From: Isoperla grammatica
Lineage: Eukaryota; Arthropoda; Insecta; Plecoptera; Perlodidae
Length of the DNA stretch: 64,000 nt
Direction: 5' to 3'
Assembly (NCBI GenBank): GCA_945910005.1
Contig: OX246746.1
Location: 24,493,987-24,557,986, forward strand
Shown: in pieces, positions 37,016 to 50,311 of the stretch
Layout of the letters: each line of letters starts with the position of its first letter
Numbering within the stretch: position 1 is the stretch's first letter
Made by a program: the position numbers and the translations under genes
The notes under the pieces: model-generated
Database searches by the model: none
Seen by the model: only the letters and a program-made list of their open reading frames with translations
Told to the model about the DNA's origin: nothing

Positions 37016-37172
37016 ACAAAAAATTATGATATTATTGATTTTACTTTCAAATTTTGATGGCCAACAACAGGACAGGAATAATGTAGTTAGCACCAATCTG
37101 ATATTTTGTTTAAAATGTTTAGTTACATCATAGCTATATTTACATATAGCTCAACGATAGCCAATATGTTTT

Positions 37173-37601
37173 TTCCCGTACGATCACCGAAGTTAAGCAA
37201 CCTCGGGCTAGGTCAGGAGGTGGATGGGTGACCACTCTCCTCTGAAAAGTTACCGTTGGTTAGAGCAGATTGGAGGGTTCGAAAGCTTGAGCACACACAC
37301 AGCTTCACACTTCAGCTTCGTACTTCAGCTTCGTACTTCAGCTTCGTATACTTCTCGTCAACTGCTCGGCAGTCCAGGTTAGTGGAGGAACCTATATGAT
37401 GACTGGTCAAAGTTACACCGTCCTTTCGGATGGGACGTAATGCTGATGGTCCCCTTGGTACTTTTCGACAGGAGTAGGCTACGTGCCGGTACCAGGCTTC
37501 CCCTCCTCCCGTCGTCATTATCATTCACCAATCATCACTCATCAGGCTAAAGAGGGCATTGTGCCCTACACTGGCCTTAATTACAATAAAGTAAAGTAAG
37601 T
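37173..37601 (+). mobile_element. 5S rRNA-derived SINE with 10-bp TSD
   Basis: The 5' part matches 5S rRNA from its CCCG-CGATCACCGAAG region onward, including AGTTAAGCAACC (box A region) and GGATGGGTGACC (box C). A composite body follows (CCTTTCGGATGGGACGTAAT) and a tail ending CTGGCCTTAATTACAATAAAG plus (TAAAG)-type repeats. AATATGTTTT occurs at both borders (37163-37172 and 37602-37611), so the insertion is complete. It lacks the first part of 5S, so it was probably 5'-truncated on insertion. It belongs by structure to the 5S-derived (SINE3-like) class. Confidence 0.85.
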
Positions 37602-37611
37602 AATATGTTTT

Positions 37612-38160
37612 GAGACAGTAAGGATTACTTGGCTGAATATTTGTGACACATTATATTGTGTTGATTACTACTACAGTAAATGTATAACCAACTATGGTTT
37701 GTGTACAAACTAACTAAAACAATTACTTATTGATTTAACAACATTTTGATACCTTATTGACATTCGCTCAGTTGCCATGGATACACTTCAATATAGGGAG
37801 ATCTAGGTTCGAATTTCAGCTACTCAAATATTTTTAAATCGCACACATTTGAGAAAACGGTTATAGCAATTAGCAACAATACAACTGTAAATTAAATATT
37901 CAATATTTTTTTTATGAAAAGAACCACATATTTTTACATCGTTTTTATGTTTGTTCGTCTCAGTCAAATCCACCTTCCAATGTGTTTACCTTCAGCAGTG
38001 GCATACATGATAGCGGCATTGAAAATACAAAGTAAATCTCATTTTTTTGTTCTTCAATAATTTTTATGGTTCGTGCTCTATTAACTATAGTAATAAGTTT
38101 AAGTTTTAATAAATTTAAGTTTTAATAGTATGTCCCTGTTCATTCATTATTAGTTGTTTA
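37612..38160. other. Intergenic
   Basis: AT-rich. A weak tRNA-B-box-like word (AGGTTCGAATTT) is present near 37806. Confidence 0.5.
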
Positions 38161-38161
38161 A

Positions 38162-38402
<241 letters not shown>

Positions 38403-38770
38403 TATTATAGTTTTTATTTAACAATGATAGTGTTATCGTGAACATACTGAGCAAATACTGATGGATGCAGTGCTACTTCATAACAAACCCAATATTCTAA
38501 TAAAATACAAGTATACAGCGAACACGAAAATGCTTATAGTAATATGAACTGATGATGTTATCCCGTCAGATAGAAACTGTACCAACCTTCGAGAACGCCC
38601 TGGAAACCACTGGATTCCAGCAATTCAGGTATGGGGAACTGCACGTATTCTTCGCAGAGTCTACAGAAGATCTTTTTCTGGTACTTTCTTTTTTATAATT
38701 TTTTAAATTTATATGTTCTTGGTGAATGTTCCGTCATAGCAGACAAGACAATGACGAACAACTCGTGTAG
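38403..38770. other. Intergenic
   Basis: No recognised feature. Confidence 0.5.
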
Positions 38771-38774
38771 CTGA

Positions 38775-38875
38775 ATAGGTTGACAATATCTTGTCGAGAG
38801 TAGCGTAGGCCTACCTGCAATTCAAGCAAAGGTTGTGAGTTCGAATACCATTCAGGGAACACTTTTAAAAGTCGT
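38775..38875 (+). mobile_element. Possible tRNA-derived SINE remnant
   Basis: GAGTTCGAATACCATTC resembles a Pol III B box with a TPsiC-type arm. The A box is poor. Confidence 0.3.
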
Positions 38876-40655
38876 GGTTACCACCACGTTATGGCCAATA
38901 ATATGGCTGTTGCTAAAAACCAAAGTGTTGATTGATTATTACACTCTGTTTGTGTACGTGTTATATGAAATAGTAAGTAAGCTTAGTGTTCAATTAATTT
39001 GCATGTATTATTTATTTTATATTAACTGAAAGGGTCATTTTTTAAATATTGAAAGAAATTCAAAGGAACTAAAAATAAACTTGAATTGATAAGTTGGTTC
39101 TATCAATTATTAGGTCACCAATACCTATAATAATAAAAGATATCACTGAATTAGTATTAATATTACTTTGTTAGTTACGCGGGTATTGTATATTGTATCA
39201 CCTACTGACTTATTTAATCGCATATGTTTTTATTTGATTGTGATGACATTTTGATATATGCGAATATATGTGTGGATTTTACTTAGATTTTAGATAGAAA
39301 TGCTATACATTTTTTTTAACCAGTTTTTTGAATTATGACATCTTATTATCTGCATATACGGTATTTGTACATTTGTAGGCCTACACGGTACGCTTTTAGT
39401 TTCGAAGGAAGGCCAAATGAACCTAACCACAATCTAATCTTATCAATCAAGCCTAACAATTAATCAATCCATGGTGACTGACGAAAACCTAAAAAAAGAA
39501 TCAATTCGCTATTGCCGCTGGAGGGTACCGAGCGCGAAACCTTTAGAATTAGAACTGCGTGTGCTATCACTGAGCCACCTTCTTTGATAGTTCGACATTA
39601 TACGTCTCTAGTTGTAATAGGGGATTAAAACATTATCTTATAACATTTATTTATTCGATATTTGATGCCGTTTAGCCTAACTGACGAGATAATTGAAACG
39701 GTGACGCATACTTAACGTAAGCTTCGCGGAACAGCTGCCAAATAAAATAAATTATAATAACACAAGTCGAAAGTTCTTTCTGTATAAACAGCTTGAAAAG
39801 TAATTCTAAACATCGAACTTGTTTGTATGGACTGCGCCAATGCTTCCCACCCACATAGCTATGTCATTGATGCGACTTCCAAACACGTTGTATTAGTATT
39901 TAGTAGGCCCATACTAACGTATCATATCCCGACCTACAGCCTTGGCTATAAGCAGTCATGCTTTCTTTACAACACTTTGGGGGTCGTCGGTCCCAAACGA
40001 TTCACTCCAACCCTTTGAATATCTACCCTAATAAAATATAACGGTGGGAATTTGATGCAGGAAAAAGTGAACACGCAAATTTCAATTTTCTACCTGAGGT
40101 TGTATACCTGGGGTGTGTGGGATATCCCGGCAGGGGCCCGGGTGACCAACTTATTAAAGCTTGCAACGTAAAATAGAAGATTGTATTTTTTCACAAAGGA
40201 AAACATGAAAGGAGTTGAATTTTGAATTTGATTCGGACTCTAATATGCTAGTTGACGTGGTGGTAGGCAACCTTGAATTGATTTGATTCGGGCAAGGGCA
40301 ACAAGCCTATACTTACAATGTCGACCTAACAATGGAAAGTCTATTAAAAAACAAAGGCATAGCACAGAGCAGAATAGATTTCTTGTGGTTGCCCTGCAGG
40401 CCGACTGCCGGCCATTTTAGGAAATTTCATAAATCAACCCTCTAGATTGTCAGTGGATAGGCCTACGTCAAGCGTTCAAGCGTTTTACGAGCGAAGTGAG
40501 TGCAGATGCGGTGTTAGGCAGCCTAAAATACAAATCATCCTTGTTGCTGTGAGGTCGAGCTCGGTGTAATAAACATGTGTCTTGAAGACAACAACGAAAC
40601 ATGATAAGATAAAGTGATGCACGGTGCACCATCCCCTCCCTACCTGAAGAGATGG
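38876..40655. other. Intergenic upstream of GDF8/11 promoter
   Basis: No supported gene. A minus-strand tRNA-like head occurs at about 39510-39592 (A-box-like TGGCTCAGTGA on the minus strand). Confidence 0.45.
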
Positions 40656-40800
40656 AAGCCACGCCCGCCTGCGCAGCGCTCTAGTGGCACTAGTCAGTAC
40701 TGACGCCCTTTTAGGCCACGTCTTGGAGACGATCAAGCGTGTTGACAGATCACAGTGGGGTGGGGCGCCGAATCGAGAGTAGAACTCATTATAAATAAGG
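40656..40800 (+). promoter_or_regulatory. Candidate GDF8/11 promoter: GC/CACCC boxes and TATA
   Basis: A TATA box (ATTATAAATAAG, about 40788-40799) is preceded by a GTGGGGTGGGGCG Sp/KLF-type box (about 40754-40767), a CCACGCCCGCC box (about 40657-40668) and an adjacent CTGCGCAGCGC word. A start about 30 bp downstream would open the ATG-free leader described below. The arrangement is read from sequence; activity is inferred. Confidence 0.5.
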
Positions 40801-40824
40801 TGAGTTTGATTTTGCTAGGGCCAC

Positions 40825-40922
40825 TTGGTTGGTGACATCACCAAATCAACGTCGCTTCTATACAGACAACCAACAACAGACAAGCGCCGCACGCACTTCA
40901 CCTCACCGCACGCATCGCACAG
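40825..40922 (+). other. Candidate noncoding leader exon of GDF8/11
   Basis: The stretch from about 40825 to a reasonable donor (CACAG|GTTTGT, intron starting 40923) contains no ATG. It could splice to the strong acceptor at 41443-41444 (branch-like CCCTAAC, then CTGCTCCTTTGTTTTCCCATAG), removing a 522-bp intron. The start coordinate is inferred from TATA spacing. The leader may instead continue unspliced. Confidence 0.4.
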
Positions 40923-41444
40923 GTTTGTTGTTGTTTTTGTCTATAGTGTCTCGTGTTCGTTTCGATGACAGCAGGGCGCCGATTTTTACTGTTGTTTCTT
41001 TACAGGGATTTGCGCCAGTCTTGCACGAAGCGTCCATACGTAGAGACCTTGATTTTTATCTTGAGACAGCGTGGTGCCAATTTTTTTTATCGTATATCTT
41101 TCCCAGAAATCCAAACAAAATTCTTTGCAGTTTCTTTCAGTTTATTCAATCGTGTTTGCTGCCGATAATAATCTTTTGGAACTTCTCCTTCCAAGTTTAC
41201 CAAGACGACTTTGTGTTACATTTCCGTTCCATCCGTAATTGAATTACATATTGTTTTTTTTTCGATCGGGAAAATTACACCTTCAGTAACATCGTCGGCT
41301 TTAATAACAGTTATTAAAATCTTACCGGTTGTAACACTACATTTAATTCTAATCCTCGCGGTAATTAGTTCCCTCCCTCCTCCCCCCTCCGCCGGCATAG
41401 AATCCCCCTCTCACTACCCTAACTGCTCCTTTGTTTTCCCATAG

Positions 41445-42212
41445 TGGTCGGTTTTCGCGGTCTGAACTCAGCGCGGAGCACTCGTCATCGCTCGGCTCCA
41501 TTCGTCAACAGTTCGCTAAAGAGTATCCAAGTCCAACCTAACCTAAGTTATCCAATTCAGTCGCTATTTGACTTCCGTCCACTTCACATCGCCATGGCGA
41601 CATATATACAAAGTCAAAACGATCACAACACCAAAATAAAAACATTACGACTAACAGCAACTAAGAAAATTAACCGACTTAACAATGACATTTTTTCGTC
41701 GTCAAAAATGGCTTCACTTGTTTCCGTGTGCGTTTTTAGCTTTTTCATCCCTTATGTGATTGCCAATAGTGAATTAAACTTACATAGTACTAGTACCATA
41801 TCCTCATTAGACGTTATCAATACAAACAGAACTGTCCATTCATTGAAATTGAGAGATGGCCATAACGGAGATAACGTTGAGGGGTTCGCGACTCAGCCGT
41901 CGGGGTGTCAGTCCTGTATGATCCGAGAAGAGCTACGGAACCTTAGTCTTGAGGCAATCAAAGAGCAGATCCTGAGCAAACTGGGCATGAAGCAAGCCCC
42001 CAACATCACTGGCAGACAACTCCCTAACCTGGACTCGCTGCACCAGATCCTGGCTCTCTTTGGAATGGGAGACTCCGGCCACGGTTCATCGCACGGCATG
42101 CAAGGGGACGATCCTTCGGCATCTCCGGTATTTAAACCAGGACCTGTGATCCTGGATGAAGAGGACGACTACCACGCCCGAACAGAGAGGGTGATTGCCT
42201 TCGCCCAGCCAC
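41445..42212 (+). CDS. gdf8/11: GDF8/GDF11 (myostatin-like) first coding exon, partial gene
   Basis: This exon encodes the N-terminus of a secreted TGF-beta family ligand precursor. The first ATG after the acceptor is at 41594 with a perfect gccATGG context. A second in-frame ATG at 41708 (A at -3, G at +4) begins a textbook signal peptide, MASLVSVCVFSFFIPYVIA. Starting at 41594 adds 38 residues and gives 206 codons. Numbering from 41594, C105-x2-C108 is followed by the latency-helix signature EAIKEQILSKLGMKQAPNI. N-glycosylation sequons (NRT, NLS, NIT) are present, and the exon ends DDYHARTERVIAFAQP, as vertebrate myostatin exon 1 does (DDYHA-TE). It closes at C|GTAAGT in phase 1, the phase of the vertebrate intron. 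Myostatin/GDF11 ligands signal through activin receptors; in vertebrates they limit muscle growth and pattern the body axis. The furin site and cystine-knot domain are not in this window. Confidence 0.93.
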
Positions 42213-44780
42213 GTAAGTAACTATTAGTTGCTACTCCCAGCGCGACATATCGATCACTATTGATTGCGTTGCGTTGCACTTGTTGTGGTGCAGTTGCAGC
42301 TAGCGAGACGTGTTTTAATTAGAGGCCTTAGGAAACATATTATTGAGCTGACAAGTTTCAACTTTCAAATCTGGCGGGTAAAACGATAATCATAGTAACA
42401 GGAATAAATCATCAATCTCGGTTCTCATGTAAATGCTTCGATTTACTTAGGGATTATTCAACGGATTTTTTTAATGTTAATTTTATTCGCATGCAGAAGT
42501 CGCGCGGTCAGTGACAAAAATCACGCTCTTATAGAAAAGAAAACGTATTTCTACGCAACCCGTTCACTCGTGTGGTTTTTAGACAGTGCTAAAATGATTT
42601 GAAATCTAAAGTGACCTTTTATCGTCAGTAGTAAGTACCCACTTACAATCTCGTGTGTTGTTCCGTAACCACACAACATTTTTATTATTCGTCGAGTTGG
42701 TTTTCTTCGTGTGCCGTATTCGACCACTATGCTAAATACTCGGCTGATTGTATTAATTATTCTAATTTTATAAGGACGAACTATGTCGTGCATGCCTGAC
42801 AAATGTGTTCATGCCCACTTGTAATATTTTCATTGATGTTTTGTAGTAAAATGAGTGTCCACACACCTATTTCGGCAGGGACGTGACTACAAGTGCACGT
42901 GCGCGTCTGTGCCATAGTCCATAGCCCATAGCATAGCATGACAGATCCCACTAGTCACTCGTACATTACATTTAGGACAAAGTAGGACGAGATGCGGATA
43001 GGGTTGCGTGTATTTTCTCGTAATAAAAGTTAAGCACGAAGCCCTACGAGCGAAGGCGATGGCTCAGCGTCTAGTGTTGGGCTAGTCTGACTGAAGCAGA
43101 TCACACGTGGCTCAATTCATAGTGGCAGCCAGGCGCATGTGACGAGCTTCACGTATTTTAATATATTAGCAAAGGCCAATTTAGCCGTGACTCGTGTCCG
43201 CGCTAAGTAGCGTCTTTCTTCGTCGAGCTTAGTTAGCATCGCATGGTGGTTGGGTCTTCACGGGTGACCAGGGAACAATTGACAAAAACAGGCTATAAAC
43301 AGATGTGCAGTGTTACTATCACACGGTGAAGGAACCCTATTCAGTAGTTACCCGTCCTTCAGAATCCTATGTTCCGGGGATAGCCTTGGCTCTTTAGCAA
43401 ATGTTCCTTTTCTATTTTTAAGTAACATCAATCATAAAAACGTATCGTTGCATGACTTAAGGCTCAAACTAAAATAGATAAATGTCCATATTTAGATATG
43501 ACCGCTTACAGAAGCAAAAGGAAGCGCGTTTAAGGTTAAATACAGCTTGGCCGTTTCGGGCTATGTTGTTTGCGGTTGTGATTGTATCTTTGTATAATGA
43601 GCTCAGTGGTTTACAGTCTTCAAACTATAAATAGTAAAACAACAAAAAACTTCAGATACGTCCAACGATTAAGTATTTCAAATAGGAGTAGGAAGAGAGA
43701 AGGGTCGAGCCACCTATTAGACATTGGGTAGGGGCATAATTATCAAGTGTGGAAGCGAAGGGAACAGCGATAACCAGCGTTCTAGTAATTTATTAAACAC
43801 CCTACTTAACTTCCAATTTGTTCGTCTATTTTTAGCGTTGCGAGAATTGCAATAAAAAATGTGTTAGGTTTTATTCACACGAGCAACGTGCATAAAATAA
43901 AATAAACAAAACGCCACGTATTGAGCTCATAGCAATCAGCATACCTGCTTCAGAACTGGAAGTTCAATCACAATTCTTGAAATTGCAGTGTATAAAAAAA
44001 TATACTCATAGGTTGTGCCCTGCATTTATAGTCATGCAATTGGTAACCAACCACTACATAAATATGGTACGTGTTCGTTACAAAAACTACACTCAGGCGA
44101 CGAGAAGAATGATTAATAAATCTGCTTCAAAATGAAAATACAAATTAAGTTAATAATTCTTTCTACTATAATGATCTTTCGTACACTGGATTTCATGTGA
44201 ATGCCTCTTGACTTACAAGAAACCCGTTTATTTAAACTTGCTTAGTAGGTACCTTACTTGCAGCAATACTTCATACGCACTGAAATATCCCCTCACTTAC
44301 TTCGAAAATCATCATCGTTGTATGTTACATTAGGTTCATAAGCCGTCAACTAATTACAAATGATGTTCAAATGATGTTCAACTAAATACAAATAATACAT
44401 TCGCTTTTACATGATTGTGGTTAATTAAGGGAGAGACCATTGTTCCGCAGGCCATTGTGTGGCCACGGTGCAGGCTTTAGAATATCACGACAAAATACAT
44501 TCCTTTAGGTTTCTATAACATAGGTATTTAGAACACTAAACACAAACAAAACGTTTCGTTCTTCATGTTTGGTGCCTTCAAACATGAAATAATAACAACA
44601 CTTTTGTATTTCTGTACATTTACGTCGAATCAAGCAATACCTTACACAATACAAAATTAAGCTACTACTTAAATGATGATTTTTAACCTCAAGGGAAGGT
44701 GTTATGTTATACTCATATTTAAAAAAAAACTTATTATTACTACAATTATTAGATTACAAAGACTAAACTACCAATAGTAC
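42213..44780 (+). other. Start of GDF8/11 intron
   Basis: Consensus donor GTAAGT at 42213. The first kilobase is somewhat richer in G+C than the rest, and may hold regulatory sequence. No exon with propeptide or ligand motifs was found. ORFs on either strand are short and unremarkable. Confidence 0.6.
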
Positions 44781-44783
44781 TGT

Positions 44784-44925
44784 AAGAATTATACCACTGC
44801 CACTTTTACCCCTACTTCGACTTTTACAACCACTACCACTACCACTACCACCAACACTACCACTACTACTACCACTACCAACACTACCACTACCACTACC
44901 ACTACCACTACCACTAACTACTTCC
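44784..44925. repeat. (ACC/ACT)n trinucleotide repeat
   Basis: CACTAC/CACCAC units, giving a Gly-Ser frame on the minus strand that is not a gene. Smaller related tracts are at 45441-45500 and 46541-46600. Confidence 0.85.
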
Positions 44926-45516
44926 TGTACTACCAGGACCCGAATGGTATCAAAGACCCAGCATGATATTATTTCATGTGTGTAAGTGTAAAAAAGAAAC
45001 ACTAAAGGGTTGTTCCTTCACATACCTTTCATCCAGAAACATTTTGTTTAAATATTGCGATTTAATGTATCGTTATGTAGTAGTATGTCATTACTCTATA
45101 GTCTACTTGACAGTAGTAGAACATATTGCTTGCTGAAGTTACTGTAGTGCCAACAGTATTTGTTTTAAAGTAAATAATTACTTTGCGGTAGTTATTGATA
45201 GCGTATCTAGAACATTACCTAGCATTATCGGCTAGATGATAAAAGTGGCTCCAGTATGTTCTGCATTATTCTTATTCAAGATAAAAAGTTTGTGTTTTAG
45301 AGTTTATAGTTTCGAAAACAAGCTCTCGCAGTTAGGTTTGGATTTGGGCTCAGGCTTTTCAAGCAACATACATTACATCGGAAGACAGCGGGCTGGGACT
45401 GTCACACACATTGGGTGAGTGTGATTGCATTCGGACTCCTTGCTACCACCACTACCACTACCAATACCATCACCACACTACTATTACCACTACCACAAAT
45501 TATAATACTGCTACCA

Positions 45517-45651
<135 letters not shown>

Positions 45652-45897
45652 TTATTTATTTAAGTTTTATACATTTTTAAATCTTGGTATAATTTACACA
45701 GTATACAATAAATAAAAGTACACATTTAGAAAAATAAACAAACACAAAATAATATAAGATCAAAATCACAACAATCACATATAGGGCCTAATAATAATTA
45801 AATCAAAACTCTCAACAAAGTGAATATTTAAATTAATCGCTTTGCCCACTAAGCTTATAGAAGCTTAACAGTGGGCTTCGCTTCAAATTAAAATAAA
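45652..45897. other. AT-rich spacer with a small hairpin
   Basis: Between two AAT arrays. A GCCCACT...AGTGGGC stem with an inner AAGCTT pair lies at 45844-45875. The spacer could be the end of an element whose tails seeded the flanking arrays. Confidence 0.4.
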
Positions 45898-45906
45898 AAT
45901 AATATA

Positions 45907-45998
<92 letters not shown>

Positions 45999-46074
45999 GT
46001 AATAATAATAATGATAATGATAATAATAATAACAATAATAACAATAATAATAAAAATAATAATAATAATTATTA

Positions 46075-46142
<68 letters not shown>

Positions 46143-46160
46143 GTTATTATTATCATTGCT
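45898..46160. repeat. (AAT)n then (ATT)n, palindromic array
   Basis: About 165 bp of AAT units switch at about 46070 to about 85 bp of ATT units, so the two halves can fold on each other. Confidence 0.95.
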
Positions 46161-48670
46161 ATTCATTTGTAAATCAGTGTTCATAACAGAATGAGATTGA
46201 CATTTACTAGACAACTTAATAAATTAAATTTGTAACAATAATTGCTCAATTATACCACTGCCAGTATTTGCATGTTAATTGTAACACGGCCAAGTATAGG
46301 CTATTATAAGGATAGTGTAGTTAAACGGAGTGTTTCGAGATGTAGACTCTAATCGGTAGATCCCGATGATAACTTTTGTCTTTCTATAGCGCAAGTCTTC
46401 CGTCCCCTTTGTACGTTGGTCAACGTCGTTTCAAGGGGCTTACTGCTTTTTTGCTTGATTAATTTTTATAACGATATAACAGAAAAATGTATTTTTATCT
46501 ATTGATAACGGTGATTAAACCCATATTACAATGATGGTTAGACTACCACTACTACCGCAGTAGGGTACAGATACTACACCACCACCACTACCACTACTAG
46601 CTATTACCACGTATAATTTCTAGTACCACTTCTAATATTTTTAACGTGAAACATCATGATAACGTTCTTTAAATCGCATTTATAAACTTGTTAATTGATA
46701 AACTATTTGGTTGAGTGGGTCTCGCTCCCGTAATGTATACCACTTCGGAAGCAGAAACCATCCATTCGAGCCACACCTCGAAGCACTGGGGGATTAATTA
46801 TGATATCTTTTTAGACACGTTTTAAATTGACTAACGGCTCGAATAAAATAAGATATTCAACTCAAAACTGTATTTACGTAATAGCTTGCTAATAACTTAC
46901 CTACAGATGGAACAAGACGCGTATCAAGCAAATTACCACATGTTCATTTGTTGAACGTCGATTATTTAAAGCACACACCGGATATGTTAGTCAAAAACTT
47001 TGACAGGACTAATTTCTATTATTATGATATTATTTAAATGAAGGGATATTAATCATGCATACAATCTATACCACAAAATTTTCTGATTTGAATTCATTTT
47101 TTATTGAAATAAATTGTTTCAAACACAGATTTACCGATTACTCGGTAAGATATCTTATCCGCCAATAAATGGTAACCTATTTGCATGTAAACCGTTGAAG
47201 CGTGAAATTTTGCAACTATGCTAAAACCGATTAATTCCTTGTATATCAGCTTTTCTTGAATACGGTAGTTTTTGTTGGGCCACATAGTAATAATAGTCTG
47301 CTACCGGGATATCTAATTAAGTTGATAGCACTTTACTTCACCAAAAACCTCACTAGAACCACACATAGGTATATATCATAGATGATTGAGGGCTAGTTCA
47401 AACTTCCAATTTCCTAAAAAATGTACGCCCATTTTTATTACACTATGAATATAGCTAATAAAATTTGATTGGCATAATAAAGATTGATTTATTCGTCCAT
47501 GCACCTGTGAGATTGAGATTTCTGGCCAGGTTATGACACCACTGGCTAGTCGTGATAACAGCTGTGAGAGAACGATAAATATGGGAACTGTCAACATCAC
47601 ATATTAAACCGTTGTAGTTTCTTGTACTGAACATACCCCAATACTAAGAAACAAATACGCTGCAAATGTGAATTTGTTGAGTACCACGACAAGGAAGTCA
47701 AATTCTAGATTTTCTTTATACAATGAGTTGTATTTCAAGCATAATGAGTTTGTATTCGGGATATGTTTTAACTTGTCACAGGTTCATATCCAAATATATA
47801 TTTTTTAAGAACAATGCACAAACACCACTGGTTTACTGGTGGATTGTGGGTGATATATCATTGTACCAAGCCTAACGTAATGAACGGATACGCAAACTAG
47901 ATTCGTTATGTGTACATCTGTACACTATTAGCTGCCTATAAAAACGAGGGACGAATTGGCAATCAAGTGTCTGGTATATCATTCAATACAACTTTCATGA
48001 TATCTTCTTCGCTTTGGACACAAATAGTATTATTTATGGCATTGGTATTGTATTGAAATTTTCGCATCTTTGATAATAGCACCTACGACCAGTAAAAAGT
48101 GAAAGCCATACAAAAATGGATTTTGATTTTACAAAATGATAGCTTACCGTTGACCTGGATTATGTGCCGAGCCCTTGAGGTCACAAGAGTAAGAGATGAA
48201 AGATTAGATTATAACATTCCACGCATGCTTTAACTATAGCACTAATTTTTTCATCCTATATTGACTTACAAGTATAATATAACACCTAGTACTAACTTTT
48301 GAATAACTTTTAACATTGAATAACTCAACCCTCATGATACCAAGTAATATTAGTACCATCACCTTACCTTCCTCTCGCAGCCTGTTTTTATACCGATATT
48401 AACGTAATTTTCTTGTAATAATAATCCTTCGAACATATTAGTCCCCTTGCCTGCTTGGCCAATACGTCAAGAAGCATTTTCTAACCTCTGCGCACCATTT
48501 AAATGCAAGGATTACTAAAAATGGTGAGACTTAAATGAAAATATTACCCCTGTGAGGTAGGCTACCAAACTTACTTCAAGAGCGAGTGTACTTTTGCCGG
48601 TTGTTGGAAGAGCGCTGTAAAAAAGGTTAATTATTTTACATGTTGTTATAAGACAGCAATGCAACTGCAA
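46161..48670. other. GDF8/11 intron, AT-rich
   Basis: No exon recognised. A tRNA-like segment with TGAGTGGGTCTCGCTCCCG lies at about 46711-46790 (weak SINE candidate). Confidence 0.5.
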
Positions 48671-48671
48671 A

Positions 48672-49061
48672 ATGCTGCGCTGTGGTCTGAATGTAATTTG
48701 GCGATCGTACAGAAATATGTTTTGGGATCACTATAGAGATATTCATAAAACAAAACAGTTCAGCTGTAACTTTCCTGTCATTGAAGTAAAATATGTGCGC
48801 CACATTATGTTTATATTCACATATTACTATAAAGGTATGATAAATATTTCAATCAAGTTGGTTTCTACATTTCGTAATAAAAGAACTAACGATAAGTTAA
48901 TAAATAAAAAAGGTGTATCCTATTTGAGTATTATAGAAAGTCTTAGACATTTTGCATATGAACCATATGCTAAATCTGGACAAATGTTCAAAGTAAATCT
49001 TAATTTTGTATACGAAAAGTACTTTTCTAAATACAAAAAAAATAACTTGTTTATCGAATAG
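48672..49061 (+). other. Unassigned 129-codon ATG frame
   Basis: The longest ATG-initiated nonrepetitive frame downstream of the GDF8/11 exon. It is rich in Lys, Tyr, Phe and Asn with AT-ending codons, as chance frames in AT-rich DNA are, but its length is notable. No motif, signal peptide or recognised family. It shows no GDF8/11 features. Confidence 0.15.
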
Positions 49062-50310
49062 CATCGTGCAAATGTAAATTTACAACACTTATGGATTTTT
49101 AATTATACTGCGGAAGTTGACTGAATATAGAAAAATGAAATATCACACATATATTATGAGTAAGCCTCGGGTTCATTGTAGTCAGGAAAATCAGAGTATT
49201 GGGCACAAAATGAATTCAACTTAAAAAATTAGCATTTCTCTTTGTGTTCATATAATCAACTTTCTGGTGTTCGTTCACACAGATTAAACATTTAAATATA
49301 TAAAGAAATGCTAACCACTTAGAGGTTTTACCACTTAGAAATCTTCCAAATAAATTCCCACTCTTTGCCGGATAATAAATACATTATCTTTTAATCTAAA
49401 AATCTCAATACAAATTTGTAAAATAATTGTGAAGTTGTAACCGGGAAACTGAATTGGTATTTATTATAAGTTTAAGCATGTTAATTGTTCAATATCAAAA
49501 TTGTTTGAGCTTTCTTTTAAGCATCAGGTGTGTATATTTTGAATCGTAAAATATACGCATTATCGACTTTGTACATATTTAATGATATTTTCCGTAGCAA
49601 TAAATACAGTTCAGCTTAAAGTAGCATAAGCTTGTACAATTTAATGTTAAATAAAAACAATTAAGTTTCAGTTTTTAAGAAAGGTTAGAAGTTATTTTCA
49701 ATCTTGTTTGTGCATTGTATTTTTTTGTACAAACATCGAAAATATGTAATTACGAAATAGTAAAGATGCACTCGACCATCTCTTGTCGCGACAGACAGCT
49801 ATATATGCTCTTGAAATACGACATCCGAAAGAGTTATCGATATCCACTATTTCACTAAAATACTCATAGTCTGTATTATTTTTCTTGTGGAAATTATTTA
49901 TCAACAACAAACAAACCTTCCTCAATTAATATTTCTATCGACTCAGACTACATGGAAAGTTATCGAATTAGGTATCCCAACTAAAGAAATACCGAACTGT
50001 GAACATTTGAAGATCTTATTAGAAAACAAGAAGGCCCCCTTCACTTTTATATTTTAACATAACGCAATGTAACGTTCTTTAATTACTTAGGGTAGGTACC
50101 TTAAAAGGGTTGAATTAATCAATATTCCGACTGAAATTACATACAGGAGAAATGTTATAAATTATTCCATGATATAAACTACATCAATAAAACAATTAAT
50201 AGTTCCTCAAATAGACATTATGTTTTATGATGAATTTAAATTTGCCCACCTTTCTAAATGATCAGTGTTAAAACATCGCGCCCGTTTAAAACTAGTTCCG
50301 TTATCTCACA
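49062..50310. other. GDF8/11 intron, AT-rich
   Basis: Nothing recognised. Confidence 0.5.
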
Positions 50311-50311
50311 C

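Noticed and set aside
37150..37270. Functional 5S rRNA gene
   Set aside because: Only the part from the loop A/box A region onward is present, it is diverged, and it is fused to a SINE body flanked by a target duplication.
40829..41242. 137-codon frame upstream of GDF8/11
   Set aside because: It starts at GTG, crosses the proposed leader donor and intron, and has no recognisable content.
41444..41593. Start of the GDF8/11 protein at 41444
   Set aside because: The codon there is GTG and overlaps the last base of the splice acceptor; the first ATG is at 41594.
44763..45002. Gly-Ser-rich minus-strand protein
   Set aside because: It is a translation of the (ACC/ACT)n repeat.
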